64,000 bases of DNA from G963664115 sp965263045 (GTDB taxonomy: Bacteria; Acidobacteriota; Terriglobia; 20CM-2-55-15). Positions 9,961 to 18,058 of this stretch are shown piece after piece. The notes under the pieces are model-generated. The model did no database searches and was not told the DNA's origin. It saw only the letters and a program-made list of their open reading frames with translations. Both the position numbers and the translations under genes were made by a program. The stretch's first letter is position 1; every line of letters starts with the position of its first letter. The DNA lies in NCBI GenBank assembly GCA_965263045.1, contig CBDHGK010000041.1, positions 2,852,001-2,916,000 on the forward strand, read 5' to 3'.

Positions 9961-10594
9961 AGGACGTACACATCCGTTGCAGTGGCGCGAATCAGCACCA
10001 GAAGAGTACCGAACTAGTGAAATCAGCCGCAACTGAATTGTCGGTCAATCTCGGTAGGTGTGCAGTAACCGCTGACCGGCGTGACCACGCCCCGATCAGG
10101 CCGGATGAGCGACAAGCACCTGCCCTGGGGAAGCCTTCGATCAACCGTGCCGAGCGCTTGAGGATGTACGTCTTTCCCATGGACGCTTGCGAAAGAGCCC
10201 GAAGCTCCGTCAACCGTGATTCCTTCATGCGCTGCGGCGTCAGATTCTGACAGATGAATAGACTCGTACGGGCGGGCAATACCTAGATTGTGGGATGGTA
10301 GGGGAGGCATCTTGATTCTCTGCGGTGCAGGCTGGAGCCAATCATAGCAATCGGGATAGGAATCCTGGATCATGTATAAAATATGATGGTCAACTTACCG
10401 GACAGGTGATATTCGAAAAGCGCAACCGCCTCAACCCCAGCATCTTCGATGATCACGGCAGGTGCCTCCGCAGCCGAGTTCCGACAGTGCGCCTCGGACG
10501 CCTCCCCCGCTCAACTCATCAACCACAAACTGGTTAACAAACGAAGTTTGTTAACATGCGGTCTGATGTCGACTTCAATCTAAGGGGATGGATT
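9961..10594. other. Divergent intergenic region, permease fusion gene / porin operon
   Basis: The 634 bases lie between two divergently transcribed units. Apart from the palindrome at 10533-10555 and an AT-rich stretch TATAAAATATGAT near 10376, nothing is recognised. Small open frames on the minus strand (for example 10023-10373) show no family resemblance and no convincing ribosome-binding site. The region is long enough to hold both promoters or a small RNA, but neither can be shown. Confidence 0.5.
10533..10555. promoter_or_regulatory. Perfect palindrome, probable operator of the porin operon
   Basis: GTTAACAAAC (10533-10542), three bases GAA, then GTTTGTTAAC (10546-10555) form a perfect 10-bp inverted repeat 39 bases upstream of the porin ATG. 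Size and symmetry fit a dimeric repressor site. It has no T-run and is placed upstream, which argues against a terminator. The regulator is unknown. Confidence 0.55.
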
Positions 10595-11908
10595 ATGCGT
10601 TTCCGAGTGGTGGTAGTGAGTATCATGATTATGAGTTATACGTTGGGAGCCACAGCGCAGGTGGTGGAGTCCGACAGCCAAGCCGTTCTTATTCAGCAGC
10701 TTCTGGAGCGGGTTCAGATTCTTGAGGACCGTCTGGCAAAGATGGAGCAAAGCGCGGTCAGCGAGATTGAGATTGATCTCCTCGCCTCCAACGCAGACGT
10801 CGTAGTGGCCAGTGGCCGGGCAGATCCGGGTTCGAGAGAAATCCCATTCAATCTTCCCAGTCTCGAAGTTTTACCCGAATCCGAGAGCCCGCAGGATCTA
10901 TCGGATCTACCTCTCGAGGTCCAATTGCAAATTGCCGAACAAACTCAGATCAACTACCCCGATCTGAACTTTGGTGGATTCGGCGCGGTGAATTTTTCGT
11001 CATCCGACGATCCAGCCTCCAACGCCGGATTCGGTATTGGCCAGGTCGTGCTCCACGTAACGTCTCAGTTGTCGCCAAAGATCGCCTATTTCGGCGAGTT
11101 CGAAATGTCCGGATTATTTTCCCGTGGAGGCTTTTCGATGGAACGCTCGGTCCTCCGCTACGATCACAACGACTATCTTAAAGTGTCGTTCGGTCGGTAC
11201 CATACTCCCATCAACTACTGGAATACGGCCTATCACCACGGTGATTGGCTCCAAACGAGTATCGATCGGCCGAATATGGCCACTTTCGGGACACAGATGA
11301 TTCCGAGCCACTTTATCGGTGCATTGGTGGAGGGTACCGTACCTGCGAGCGGCCTGAACCTGACCTACAACGCCGGACTCGGAAACGGACGAGGTGCGTC
11401 AATCAGTCGTTTGAGTGACTTTCGTGACAACAACAACAACCGCGCTCTGCTTGGAAATTTCTTCGTGAGACCCGACGCTTTATTCGGTTTGCAGGTCGGC
11501 GGCTCAGTGTACCGCGATAAAGTCACACCGAGCGGTGGCCGGGAATTCCGCGAGTGGATCAGCTCGGCTCATGTGGTCTGGAGTCGCGAGAACCCGGAAT
11601 TTATTGCCGAATTCGCAAACACCAATCATCAGGAGCTCGATGGGTCCGGCGGCGTCAACACTCAGGCCGCCTATGTACATATGGCATACCGCTTCAACCG
11701 TTTGAAACCCTATTACCGCTTCGACTATGTCGACCGCGCGACGAACGAACCGTTCTTTACCTTCCTGCCAAGTGTCACTGGCTCTACGGCCGGTGTCCGC
11801 TGGGACTATTCTACTTTCGCCGCGTTCAAGTTTGAACTGCGCCATCAACGGCGCCGGGGGCAACCGACTGTCAACGGGCTATTCATGCAAACCAGCTTCG
11901 CATTCTGA
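10595..11908 (+). CDS. Porin-like outer-membrane beta-barrel protein
   Basis: From ATG at 10595 (MRFRVVVVSIMIMSY) the protein has 437 residues and an obvious signal peptide ending near GATAQ. AAGGGG lies just upstream; the open frame extends 13 codons further but without a better site. A short coiled-coil-like segment (QQLLERVQILEDRLAKME) follows the signal, as in many phosphate-selective-porin-type proteins. The remainder alternates aromatic and charged strands (YFGEFEMSGLFSRGG, LKVSFGRYHTP, YRFDYVDR) and ends in Phe (QTSFAF), typical of beta-barrels inserted by BAM. It is followed 9 bases later by a periplasmic binding protein and then a cyclase gene, suggesting uptake or sensing of a solute. 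The substrate is not evident. Confidence 0.75.
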   Translation: MRFRVVVVSIMIMSYTLGATAQVVESDSQAVLIQQLLERVQILEDRLAKMEQSAVSEIEIDLLASNADVVVASGRADPGSREIPFNLPSLEVLPESESPQDLSDLPLEVQLQIAEQTQINYPDLNFGGFGAVNFSSSDDPASNAGFGIGQVVLHVTSQLSPKIAYFGEFEMSGLFSRGGFSMERSVLRYDHNDYLKVSFGRYHTPINYWNTAYHHGDWLQTSIDRPNMATFGTQMIPSHFIGALVEGTVPASGLNLTYNAGLGNGRGASISRLSDFRDNNNNRALLGNFFVRPDALFGLQVGGSVYRDKVTPSGGREFREWISSAHVVWSRENPEFIAEFANTNHQELDGSGGVNTQAAYVHMAYRFNRLKPYYRFDYVDRATNEPFFTFLPSVTGSTAGVRWDYSTFAAFKFELRHQRRRGQPTVNGLFMQTSFAF

Positions 11909-11917
11909 GGGATATTT

Positions 11918-12421
11918 ATGATTGCCAGCCGACAGACGAAATCAAATCGTTTTGGAGCGGTGGGGGCCGCTGTTCTTGTCGCACTGTTGTTCAGTGTCGG
12001 GGCGCCGTCAGAGGCTATTGCACAAGATGTCGCGGTCGTCGCACATCCGGGTGTGCCGGTGGACGATTTAGAATTCAACGAAATGCGCCGCATCCTTTTA
12101 GGGGACCGTCAGTTCTGGCCGTCGGACATTCGAATCACTCTGCTCATTCGTGCGCCAGTGGCCCATGAGCGCGATATCATTCTGAATACGATCTACGACA
12201 TGTCAGAATCGCAGTTCCAGCAGTATTGGATCAGCAAGGTCTTTCGCGCGGAAGTGGCCAGCGGCCCCAAGATTGTGTATTCCAACGACATGGTTGTTGC
12301 ACTTGCCGCCGGAATTCCGGGAGCTGTGAGTTTTGTCGCTGCCGAACAGATTCCCGCAGGCCTCAAGGTACTGCGGATCGACGGGTTGCTCCCGGGTGAT
12401 GAGGGATATCCACTGAGGTAA
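11918..12421 (+). CDS. PstS-like small periplasmic binding protein
   Basis: This 167-residue protein has a signal peptide (residues about 1-34, ending SEAIAQD). The mature part resembles the short PBP-like (phosphate ABC transporter substrate-binding-like) proteins: VAVVAHPGVPVDDL, EMRRILLGDRQFWP, FQQYWISKVFRAE, MVVALAAGIPGAVSFVAA. It is about half the size of true PstS, and no ABC permease or ATPase is nearby, so transport is unlikely. It sits 9 bases after the porin gene and ends 4 bases before the cyclase gene, so the three probably form one operon. It is plausibly a periplasmic ligand sensor for the membrane-bound cyclase; that role is inferred from context. Confidence 0.7.
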   Translation: MIASRQTKSNRFGAVGAAVLVALLFSVGAPSEAIAQDVAVVAHPGVPVDDLEFNEMRRILLGDRQFWPSDIRITLLIRAPVAHERDIILNTIYDMSESQFQQYWISKVFRAEVASGPKIVYSNDMVVALAAGIPGAVSFVAAEQIPAGLKVLRIDGLLPGDEGYPLR

Positions 12422-12658
12422 GACAATGGTCGAGCGAGCGAATATGTCGATTGGACGACGGTTGGGCCTGTCGTTCACCGTCATTCTGGCCCTGTTCGCA
12501 GTCAACCTCATTGTGTACTTCTGGGGCAACGGCAGGCGTAATGAAAGCGTAGAGGATCTTCGACAGGCAATCACCCGTCAGATACTTGCGGGTTCGATCA
12601 AGCAGGCATTCACCGATCTCCAACAGCAAGTCACTCTGATAAGCGGCGTCGCGGTTGG

Positions 12659-14099
12659 GAGTCAAGCCCATTCTTAGTTGAAACTCTCCACGGCTCACGA
12701 TGGGTCATGCAACCTTCTTCTTCGATCTCGTCGACGTCTTCGCCTCAATTTTCAGCTCTCGCTGGAGGGCTTCGCGGAGCTTTGGAAGATGACGGTAGCC
12801 GATCACCTTCCTCAGGCGCGGTTCGATGTCGATGAGCGCCGTCGCCAACCAGCGTTGCCGCTGACTCGAGTTCTTCCAATGATCGACCTTCGCACACCTT
12901 TCCTCGACAAGGGCATTGACCGATTCCAGGCAATTCGTCGTCTTGAACGAACGGCCCAAGACCCCGTACACGCCGAGCCGATGCAACGTGAGGGTCTCTT
13001 CCAGGCCTTCCTCAAGGCTCGCAGCCCCCGATTGGTTTCGCTCCTCGAGCTCTCCATGGAGCTCTCCGAGCGCCGCCCGAGCTTCGTCGTACTCCGGGCG
13101 CTCGTAGGCCCGCTGCAGCCGGCGTCGCCACACGGCTTGCTCGGTCTTCGATAGGTATCTCACGACGTTCTCGCGTTTGTGCCATTGGCAGCGTTGGACC
13201 AGGGCTCGATTCCTGAATGCCTTCTTGACCGCCGCCCGCAGACCTTTGCCGCCGTCGACAATCACCAGCACGCCTTCAGAGATGTCCAGGCCCCGCTCCA
13301 TCAACGAACGGAGAAACGGAGTCAGCACTTGCTCGTTCTCCGTGTCGGTCTCCACGAAGCCCAAGAAGCGTTTGTCGCCCGAAAGCGTGACGCCCAGGGC
13401 CACTACCATCAGGGCGTCGGCAAACGCCTTCCCGTCCAGGAAGATCGCCACGACGTCCTCGCCACTCAGATCCCGCTCCTGCATCTCCCGAAGTTTCGCG
13501 GCACTCGCCTGGACGAATCCTCGAGACACCGTCGAACTCGACAGTCCGATCGCTCCCGGAATCGCTTCAGCGGCCGATTCATAGTTCCGGCAGGAGATCC
13601 CATACAGCACACGTCTGAGCAGTAGCTCGTTCACCGCGCCACCCGGACTGAGTTCCTCGTAGGTCCGAAGCGGAATCTCCCCGCCCGCCACGCTGCGCAC
13701 TCGAGGCACCCGAACCGGCACCCGCTGGCCACCCAGCCCCACGGTCCCCGGATTGCTCCCGTGTCGCCGGCCCCGCAACGCCGCCTCCTTTCGTGCGTAT
13801 CGCTCACCCGCCAACGACTTCACTTCCTCGTCGAGCAACTCCTCCACGTGCATCAACCCCAGTGGGATCAACGCCCGAATCATCTCCACCTTCGAGTCCA
13901 ATTCCAGTCCCGAGTATTCCTCCCGGCTCAGGACCTCGACCTCACCCAGCACACGCGACTTCTTGCGTTTCTTTACCGAACGTAACAGACTCCTCATCTC
14001 GGCTCCTTTCTCTTACAGGCTTGATGTTGTTTCTTCCAATACCATCAAACCATGGGGTTTGGAGCCGTTTCAATTTCCAACTAAGATTGGCACACATTC
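12659..14099 (-). mobile_element. IS256-family insertion sequence, copy 2
   Basis: The 1441-bp element has the same termini as copy 1 and is flanked by the 8-bp direct repeat GCGGTTGG (12651-12658 and 14100-14107). It lies inside the adenylate cyclase gene, antisense to it. The target duplication differs from those of copies 1 and 3, so the three arose by separate insertions and not by duplication of the region. Confidence 0.95.
12705..13997 (-). CDS. IS256-family transposase, copy 2
   Basis: This 430-residue transposase has the same translation as copies 1 and 3, with intact DDE regions (IFLDGKAFADAL, VIVDGGKGLRAAV, NCLESVNALVEE) and the C-x2-H motif RCQWHKREN. It is transcribed against the interrupted cyclase gene. 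No lesion is seen, so the element should be capable of moving. Confidence 0.95.
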   Translation of the reverse strand: MRSLLRSVKKRKKSRVLGEVEVLSREEYSGLELDSKVEMIRALIPLGLMHVEELLDEEVKSLAGERYARKEAALRGRRHGSNPGTVGLGGQRVPVRVPRVRSVAGGEIPLRTYEELSPGGAVNELLLRRVLYGISCRNYESAAEAIPGAIGLSSSTVSRGFVQASAAKLREMQERDLSGEDVVAIFLDGKAFADALMVVALGVTLSGDKRFLGFVETDTENEQVLTPFLRSLMERGLDISEGVLVIVDGGKGLRAAVKKAFRNRALVQRCQWHKRENVVRYLSKTEQAVWRRRLQRAYERPEYDEARAALGELHGELEERNQSGAASLEEGLEETLTLHRLGVYGVLGRSFKTTNCLESVNALVEERCAKVDHWKNSSQRQRWLATALIDIEPRLRKVIGYRHLPKLREALQRELKIEAKTSTRSKKKVA

Positions 14100-15512
14100 G
14101 CGGTTGGAGTCGGAAGCGAGGGTGCGAATCCAGAGGTGCTGGCCCAATTCGCCGCCCAGCTCGACGCTGTTGGGGAAGACGTTTCCACGATGGTGTCACT
14201 CTCCGACAGTGAAGTTACCGACCAGCTTATAGAGTTTGAGAGCACCTTCAGCGATTTGAGGGTGTCTTGGCTCATATTCTACGAAAATTTTGGTGTCGAC
14301 CAGGCGACCGCGATTGTCGAACTTGTGGTTCGCGCCGAACCGTTGAGCCAGCAGATTGCTCAGGAGATTGATCAGTTCCAGATCGATGAGCAAGTCCGAG
14401 TCGAAGCGGCCAGTTCAAACTTTTACGAAATCGCGGCACTGACGGATCAAATCGCCATTGGCATCTTCATCTCCTCGATCCTGGTGGCAATCGCGATCGC
14501 AGTCAGGGTTTCACAATATCTCACTCGGAGATTGTTCGATTTAAAGGAAGGAGCCCGGCTGATCGGGGATGGAATACTGGACCACGATATCGAATTGGGA
14601 AACGCCGATGAACTTGGTGATCTGGCGTATACCTTCAACGACATGTCAAGGCATCTTCTGTCGGCGCGAGTCAAACTGACGGCAAGTTACGGAGAGCTTG
14701 AAGATCGCAATCGCGAGGTCGAAAAGCAGCGCGAAGTCTCCGATTCCCTCCTGCTCAACATCTTGCCCCCGGAGATTGCCGAGGAATTGCAGACGAAGGG
14801 TAAGGTGGACCCCAAGTACTTTGAGGACGTCACGATTCTGTTTATGGATTTCGTGGGGTTTACGGCATGTACTGAGAAGCTGTCCGCTGAAGAACTGGTA
14901 CACCTGCTGCACGAATTTTTCACCGCTTTCGACAAGATCGTCGCTCGCTACGGTCTGGAAAAACTGAAGACGATCGGCGACAGCTACATGTGCGCTGCGG
15001 GATTGCCCGTCCGCAATCCCTCCCATCCGGTAGACGCGGTTATGGCTGCATTCGAAATGGTAGAGGAAGTTGCGCATCGTCGGACCGGAGATGGAGATGA
15101 ACGCTGGGCTCTGCGCATCGGTCTGCACTCAGGACCGGTGATTGCCGGCGTCGTCGGAATCAACAAGTTTGCGTTCGACATCTGGGGTGAGTCGGTCAAT
15201 TTCTGCTCCCGGGTGGAATCGAGCGGAGCTCCAAACAGAATCAATGTTTCTGAGCGTACACATGCGCGCGTAAAAGATTTCTTTCAATGCGAGTACCGTG
15301 GCAAAGTCGCGACCAAGGAAAAGAAGGAAGTTGATATGTACTTTGTGAACGGGATTCTACCGAAACTCGTCGAGGACACGGTGCAGACGCCACCACCGGC
15401 TTTCGCCGATCGATATCGCATCTATTTCGGGAAAGAGCCACCCTCTTTCCCGGCGTGCTTGCTGCCGCAATCTGTCGGGGAGAAATCTCAAACCGACACA
15501 GTGTCACTTTAG

Positions 15513-15867
15513 ATATCTGTCAGTTAGGGGCACAAAATTCGGCTCCAACACGCGGGCCTGTAAACATCCTTCTAAATTCGAACCTATGAAGTGACGTAAT
15601 AACGTCTTGCGACACATGTCCGAAACCCCGAAAGCCGACCCACCCAACAATTCCTGGTTATTAAGGTTTGGCAACCGATCTGCGCGCCGTCAACAATCAA
15701 GGCGCTTCGTCTGGGACGACCTCGAAAACCAGCAAAAACTTTCCGAGTCGGATGCTCCGGACATGTTGAAAACAAAGAGGATGGCTCGATTCCGGAATCA
15801 GACCAGGAAACCGAGAGCCACCCAACTTTGACCGTAAGTTGTTATTTTAAATATACTTATATGATCA
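15513..15867. other. Intergenic stretch left of IS copy 3
   Basis: The 355 bases between the cyclase stop and IS copy 3 contain a 71-codon frame from ATG at 15616 (MSETPKADPPNN) that is basic, resembles nothing known to me and lacks a clear ribosome-binding site. I do not call it a gene. The right end is AT-rich and carries the promoter described separately. Confidence 0.4.
15828..15857 (+). promoter_or_regulatory. Sigma70-type promoter cut off from its operon by IS copy 3
   Basis: TTGACC (15828-15833) and TATACT (15852-15857) are separated by 18 bases in an AT-rich stretch. The expected start is near 15864, just before the IS boundary at 15867/15868. If the insertion is removed, the promoter reads toward the ECF sigma gene with a leader of about 100 bases. 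Confidence 0.5.
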
Positions 15868-17308
15868 GAGTCAAGCCCATTCTTAGTTGAAACTCTCCAC
15901 GGCTCACGATGGGTCATGCAACCTTCTTCTTCGATCTCGTCGACGTCTTCGCCTCAATTTTCAGCTCTCGCTGGAGGGCTTCGCGGAGCTTTGGAAGATG
16001 ACGGTAGCCGATCACCTTCCTCAGGCGCGGTTCGATGTCGATGAGCGCCGTCGCCAACCAGCGTTGCCGCTGACTCGAGTTCTTCCAATGATCGACCTTC
16101 GCACACCTTTCCTCGACAAGGGCATTGACCGATTCCAGGCAATTCGTCGTCTTGAACGAACGGCCCAAGACCCCGTACACGCCGAGCCGATGCAACGTGA
16201 GGGTCTCTTCCAGGCCTTCCTCAAGGCTCGCAGCCCCCGATTGGTTTCGCTCCTCGAGCTCTCCATGGAGCTCTCCGAGCGCCGCCCGAGCTTCGTCGTA
16301 CTCCGGGCGCTCGTAGGCCCGCTGCAGCCGGCGTCGCCACACGGCTTGCTCGGTCTTCGATAGGTATCTCACGACGTTCTCGCGTTTGTGCCATTGGCAG
16401 CGTTGGACCAGGGCTCGATTCCTGAATGCCTTCTTGACCGCCGCCCGCAGACCTTTGCCGCCGTCGACAATCACCAGCACGCCTTCAGAGATGTCCAGGC
16501 CCCGCTCCATCAACGAACGGAGAAACGGAGTCAGCACTTGCTCGTTCTCCGTGTCGGTCTCCACGAAGCCCAAGAAGCGTTTGTCGCCCGAAAGCGTGAC
16601 GCCCAGGGCCACTACCATCAGGGCGTCGGCAAACGCCTTCCCGTCCAGGAAGATCGCCACGACGTCCTCGCCACTCAGATCCCGCTCCTGCATCTCCCGA
16701 AGTTTCGCGGCACTCGCCTGGACGAATCCTCGAGACACCGTCGAACTCGACAGTCCGATCGCTCCCGGAATCGCTTCAGCGGCCGATTCATAGTTCCGGC
16801 AGGAGATCCCATACAGCACACGTCTGAGCAGTAGCTCGTTCACCGCGCCACCCGGACTGAGTTCCTCGTAGGTCCGAAGCGGAATCTCCCCGCCCGCCAC
16901 GCTGCGCACTCGAGGCACCCGAACCGGCACCCGCTGGCCACCCAGCCCCACGGTCCCCGGATTGCTCCCGTGTCGCCGGCCCCGCAACGCCGCCTCCTTT
17001 CGTGCGTATCGCTCACCCGCCAACGACTTCACTTCCTCGTCGAGCAACTCCTCCACGTGCATCAACCCCAGTGGGATCAACGCCCGAATCATCTCCACCT
17101 TCGAGTCCAATTCCAGTCCCGAGTATTCCTCCCGGCTCAGGACCTCGACCTCACCCAGCACACGCGACTTCTTGCGTTTCTTTACCGAACGTAACAGACT
17201 CCTCATCTCGGCTCCTTTCTCTTACAGGCTTGATGTTGTTTCTTCCAATACCATCAAACCATGGGGTTTGGAGCCGTTTCAATTTCCAACTAAGATTGGC
17301 ACACATTC
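15868..17308 (-). mobile_element. IS256-family insertion sequence, copy 3
   Basis: The 1441-bp element has the same ends as copies 1 and 2 and is flanked by the 8-bp direct repeat TATGATCA (15860-15867 and 17309-17316). It lies 103 bases upstream of the ECF sigma ATG and reads in the opposite direction. Confidence 0.95.
15914..17206 (-). CDS. IS256-family transposase, copy 3
   Basis: The 430-residue transposase is identical in translation to the other two copies, with the DDE regions and the C-x2-H motif intact. On the opposite strand an open frame runs out of the element into the sigma factor gene; that is an accident of frame, and the sigma start is placed at 17412. Confidence 0.95.
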   Translation of the reverse strand: MRSLLRSVKKRKKSRVLGEVEVLSREEYSGLELDSKVEMIRALIPLGLMHVEELLDEEVKSLAGERYARKEAALRGRRHGSNPGTVGLGGQRVPVRVPRVRSVAGGEIPLRTYEELSPGGAVNELLLRRVLYGISCRNYESAAEAIPGAIGLSSSTVSRGFVQASAAKLREMQERDLSGEDVVAIFLDGKAFADALMVVALGVTLSGDKRFLGFVETDTENEQVLTPFLRSLMERGLDISEGVLVIVDGGKGLRAAVKKAFRNRALVQRCQWHKRENVVRYLSKTEQAVWRRRLQRAYERPEYDEARAALGELHGELEERNQSGAASLEEGLEETLTLHRLGVYGVLGRSFKTTNCLESVNALVEERCAKVDHWKNSSQRQRWLATALIDIEPRLRKVIGYRHLPKLREALQRELKIEAKTSTRSKKKVA

Positions 17309-17372
17309 TATGATCAACATGCGATCAGTCGTGAGGCGATTCCAGTTCGTAGTAAATTGTCAGCGATTCTTG

Positions 17373-17398
17373 TGTGACTTTTTCCTTCTGGGGCCGTC
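17373..17398 (+). promoter_or_regulatory. ECF-type promoter, probable autoregulation
   Basis: TGTGAC (17373-17378) and CGTC (17395-17398) are separated by 16 bases and lie immediately upstream of the sigma ATG at 17412. The layout and the CGTC -10 resemble promoters that many ECF sigma factors use for their own operon. The assignment rests on pattern only. Confidence 0.4.
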
Positions 17399-17411
17399 CA
17401 AAACCCCTGAA

Positions 17412-18035
17412 ATGGACACAATTACATTGAAGCGGGCTCCCAAGAGAGAAGCGACCACCGAGGAAGACCGACTACTGGTCGAACAGGCGCAGGCGGGTGA
17501 TCGCGAGGCCTTCGAACAATTGGTCCACCGCCATGATCGCGATATCTTACGCCTTGCGTTTCATATGCTCGGCAATCGCGAAGAGGCGCGAGAGGTCTTC
17601 CAGGATACGTTTCTGAAGGCATATCGTTCCCTGGGGCGTTTCCGTTCAGACTCCAGCTTTTACACCTGGATCTATCGAATCGCCACTAACGTGGCCCTGG
17701 ATCGACTTCGCAAGCGCCAGACCTTGCGTGATGAGATATCCTATGAGGCCGACACCGAAGCGCATCCGGATCGGCCTGCATTAAAAGACACGCTCGAGGA
17801 GAAGAGCTACTACAGCAACCCTGAACGGCGACTCTACGGCCGGGAAGTCGGCGAAAGAATTCAGGAAGCGGTCGGAACTTTATCCGAAAAAGAACGTCTT
17901 GTTTTTGAATTGCGGCATTACCAGGGCTTGAGACTCCGAATGATCGGTGAAATCATGGGTAGCACCGAGGAAACGGCGAAGAACTATCTGTTCCGGGCCA
18001 CACAAAAACTGAGGACCCATCTGACGCAGATGTGA
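17412..18035 (+). CDS. ECF-type RNA polymerase sigma factor
   Basis: This 207-residue protein from ATG at 17412 (MDTITLKRAPKRE) has sigma region 2 (EEDRLLVEQAQAGDREAFEQ, QDTFLKAYRSLGRFR, TWIYRIATNVALDRLRKR) and region 4 (LSEKERLVFELRHYQGL, STEETAKNYLFRATQKLR). The linker of about 40 residues is standard. It directs RNA polymerase to a dedicated regulon. Its stop overlaps the region where the anti-sigma gene starts, the usual layout for a sigma/anti-sigma pair. Earlier starts exist in the same frame (from 17310) but the insertion has changed that upstream sequence. Confidence 0.92.
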   Translation: MDTITLKRAPKREATTEEDRLLVEQAQAGDREAFEQLVHRHDRDILRLAFHMLGNREEAREVFQDTFLKAYRSLGRFRSDSSFYTWIYRIATNVALDRLRKRQTLRDEISYEADTEAHPDRPALKDTLEEKSYYSNPERRLYGREVGERIQEAVGTLSEKERLVFELRHYQGLRLRMIGEIMGSTEETAKNYLFRATQKLRTHLTQM

Positions 18036-18058
18036 ATAATGTGCATCGAAAAAGAACT

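Larger units (their letters stand above)
12426..15512 (+). pseudogene. Membrane HAMP-type class III adenylate cyclase, interrupted by IS256-family copy 2
   Basis: ATG at 12426 starts a protein cut at 12658 by the insertion. Removing the element and one 8-bp repeat restores a single frame of 545 residues (233 + 1405 bases), with AVG running into VGSEGANPE. The architecture is an N-terminal membrane helix (SFTVILALFAVNLIVYFWG), a periplasmic helical domain, a second helix (GIFISSILVAIAIAV), HAMP, a coiled linker and a C-terminal class III cyclase domain. ILFMDFVGFT and KTIGDSYM provide the metal Asp residues, while the Lys of EKLKTIGD and the Asp of FDIWGESVN indicate ATP rather than GTP. The remaining 14136-15512 frame lacks the first membrane segment. 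cAMP signalling from periplasmic input is inferred. Confidence 0.85.

Noticed and set aside
10023..10373. Minus-strand 116-codon frame in the porin/permease intergenic region
   Set aside because: No family resemblance and no good start context; it overlaps probable promoter DNA.
15616..15831. 71-codon basic frame upstream of IS copy 3
   Set aside because: No recognised homology or ribosome-binding site; left as unassigned.
16962..18035. Long open frame joining IS sequence to the ECF sigma factor
   Set aside because: The part before 17309 is antisense to the transposase and belongs to the insertion sequence; the sigma homology begins at 17412.
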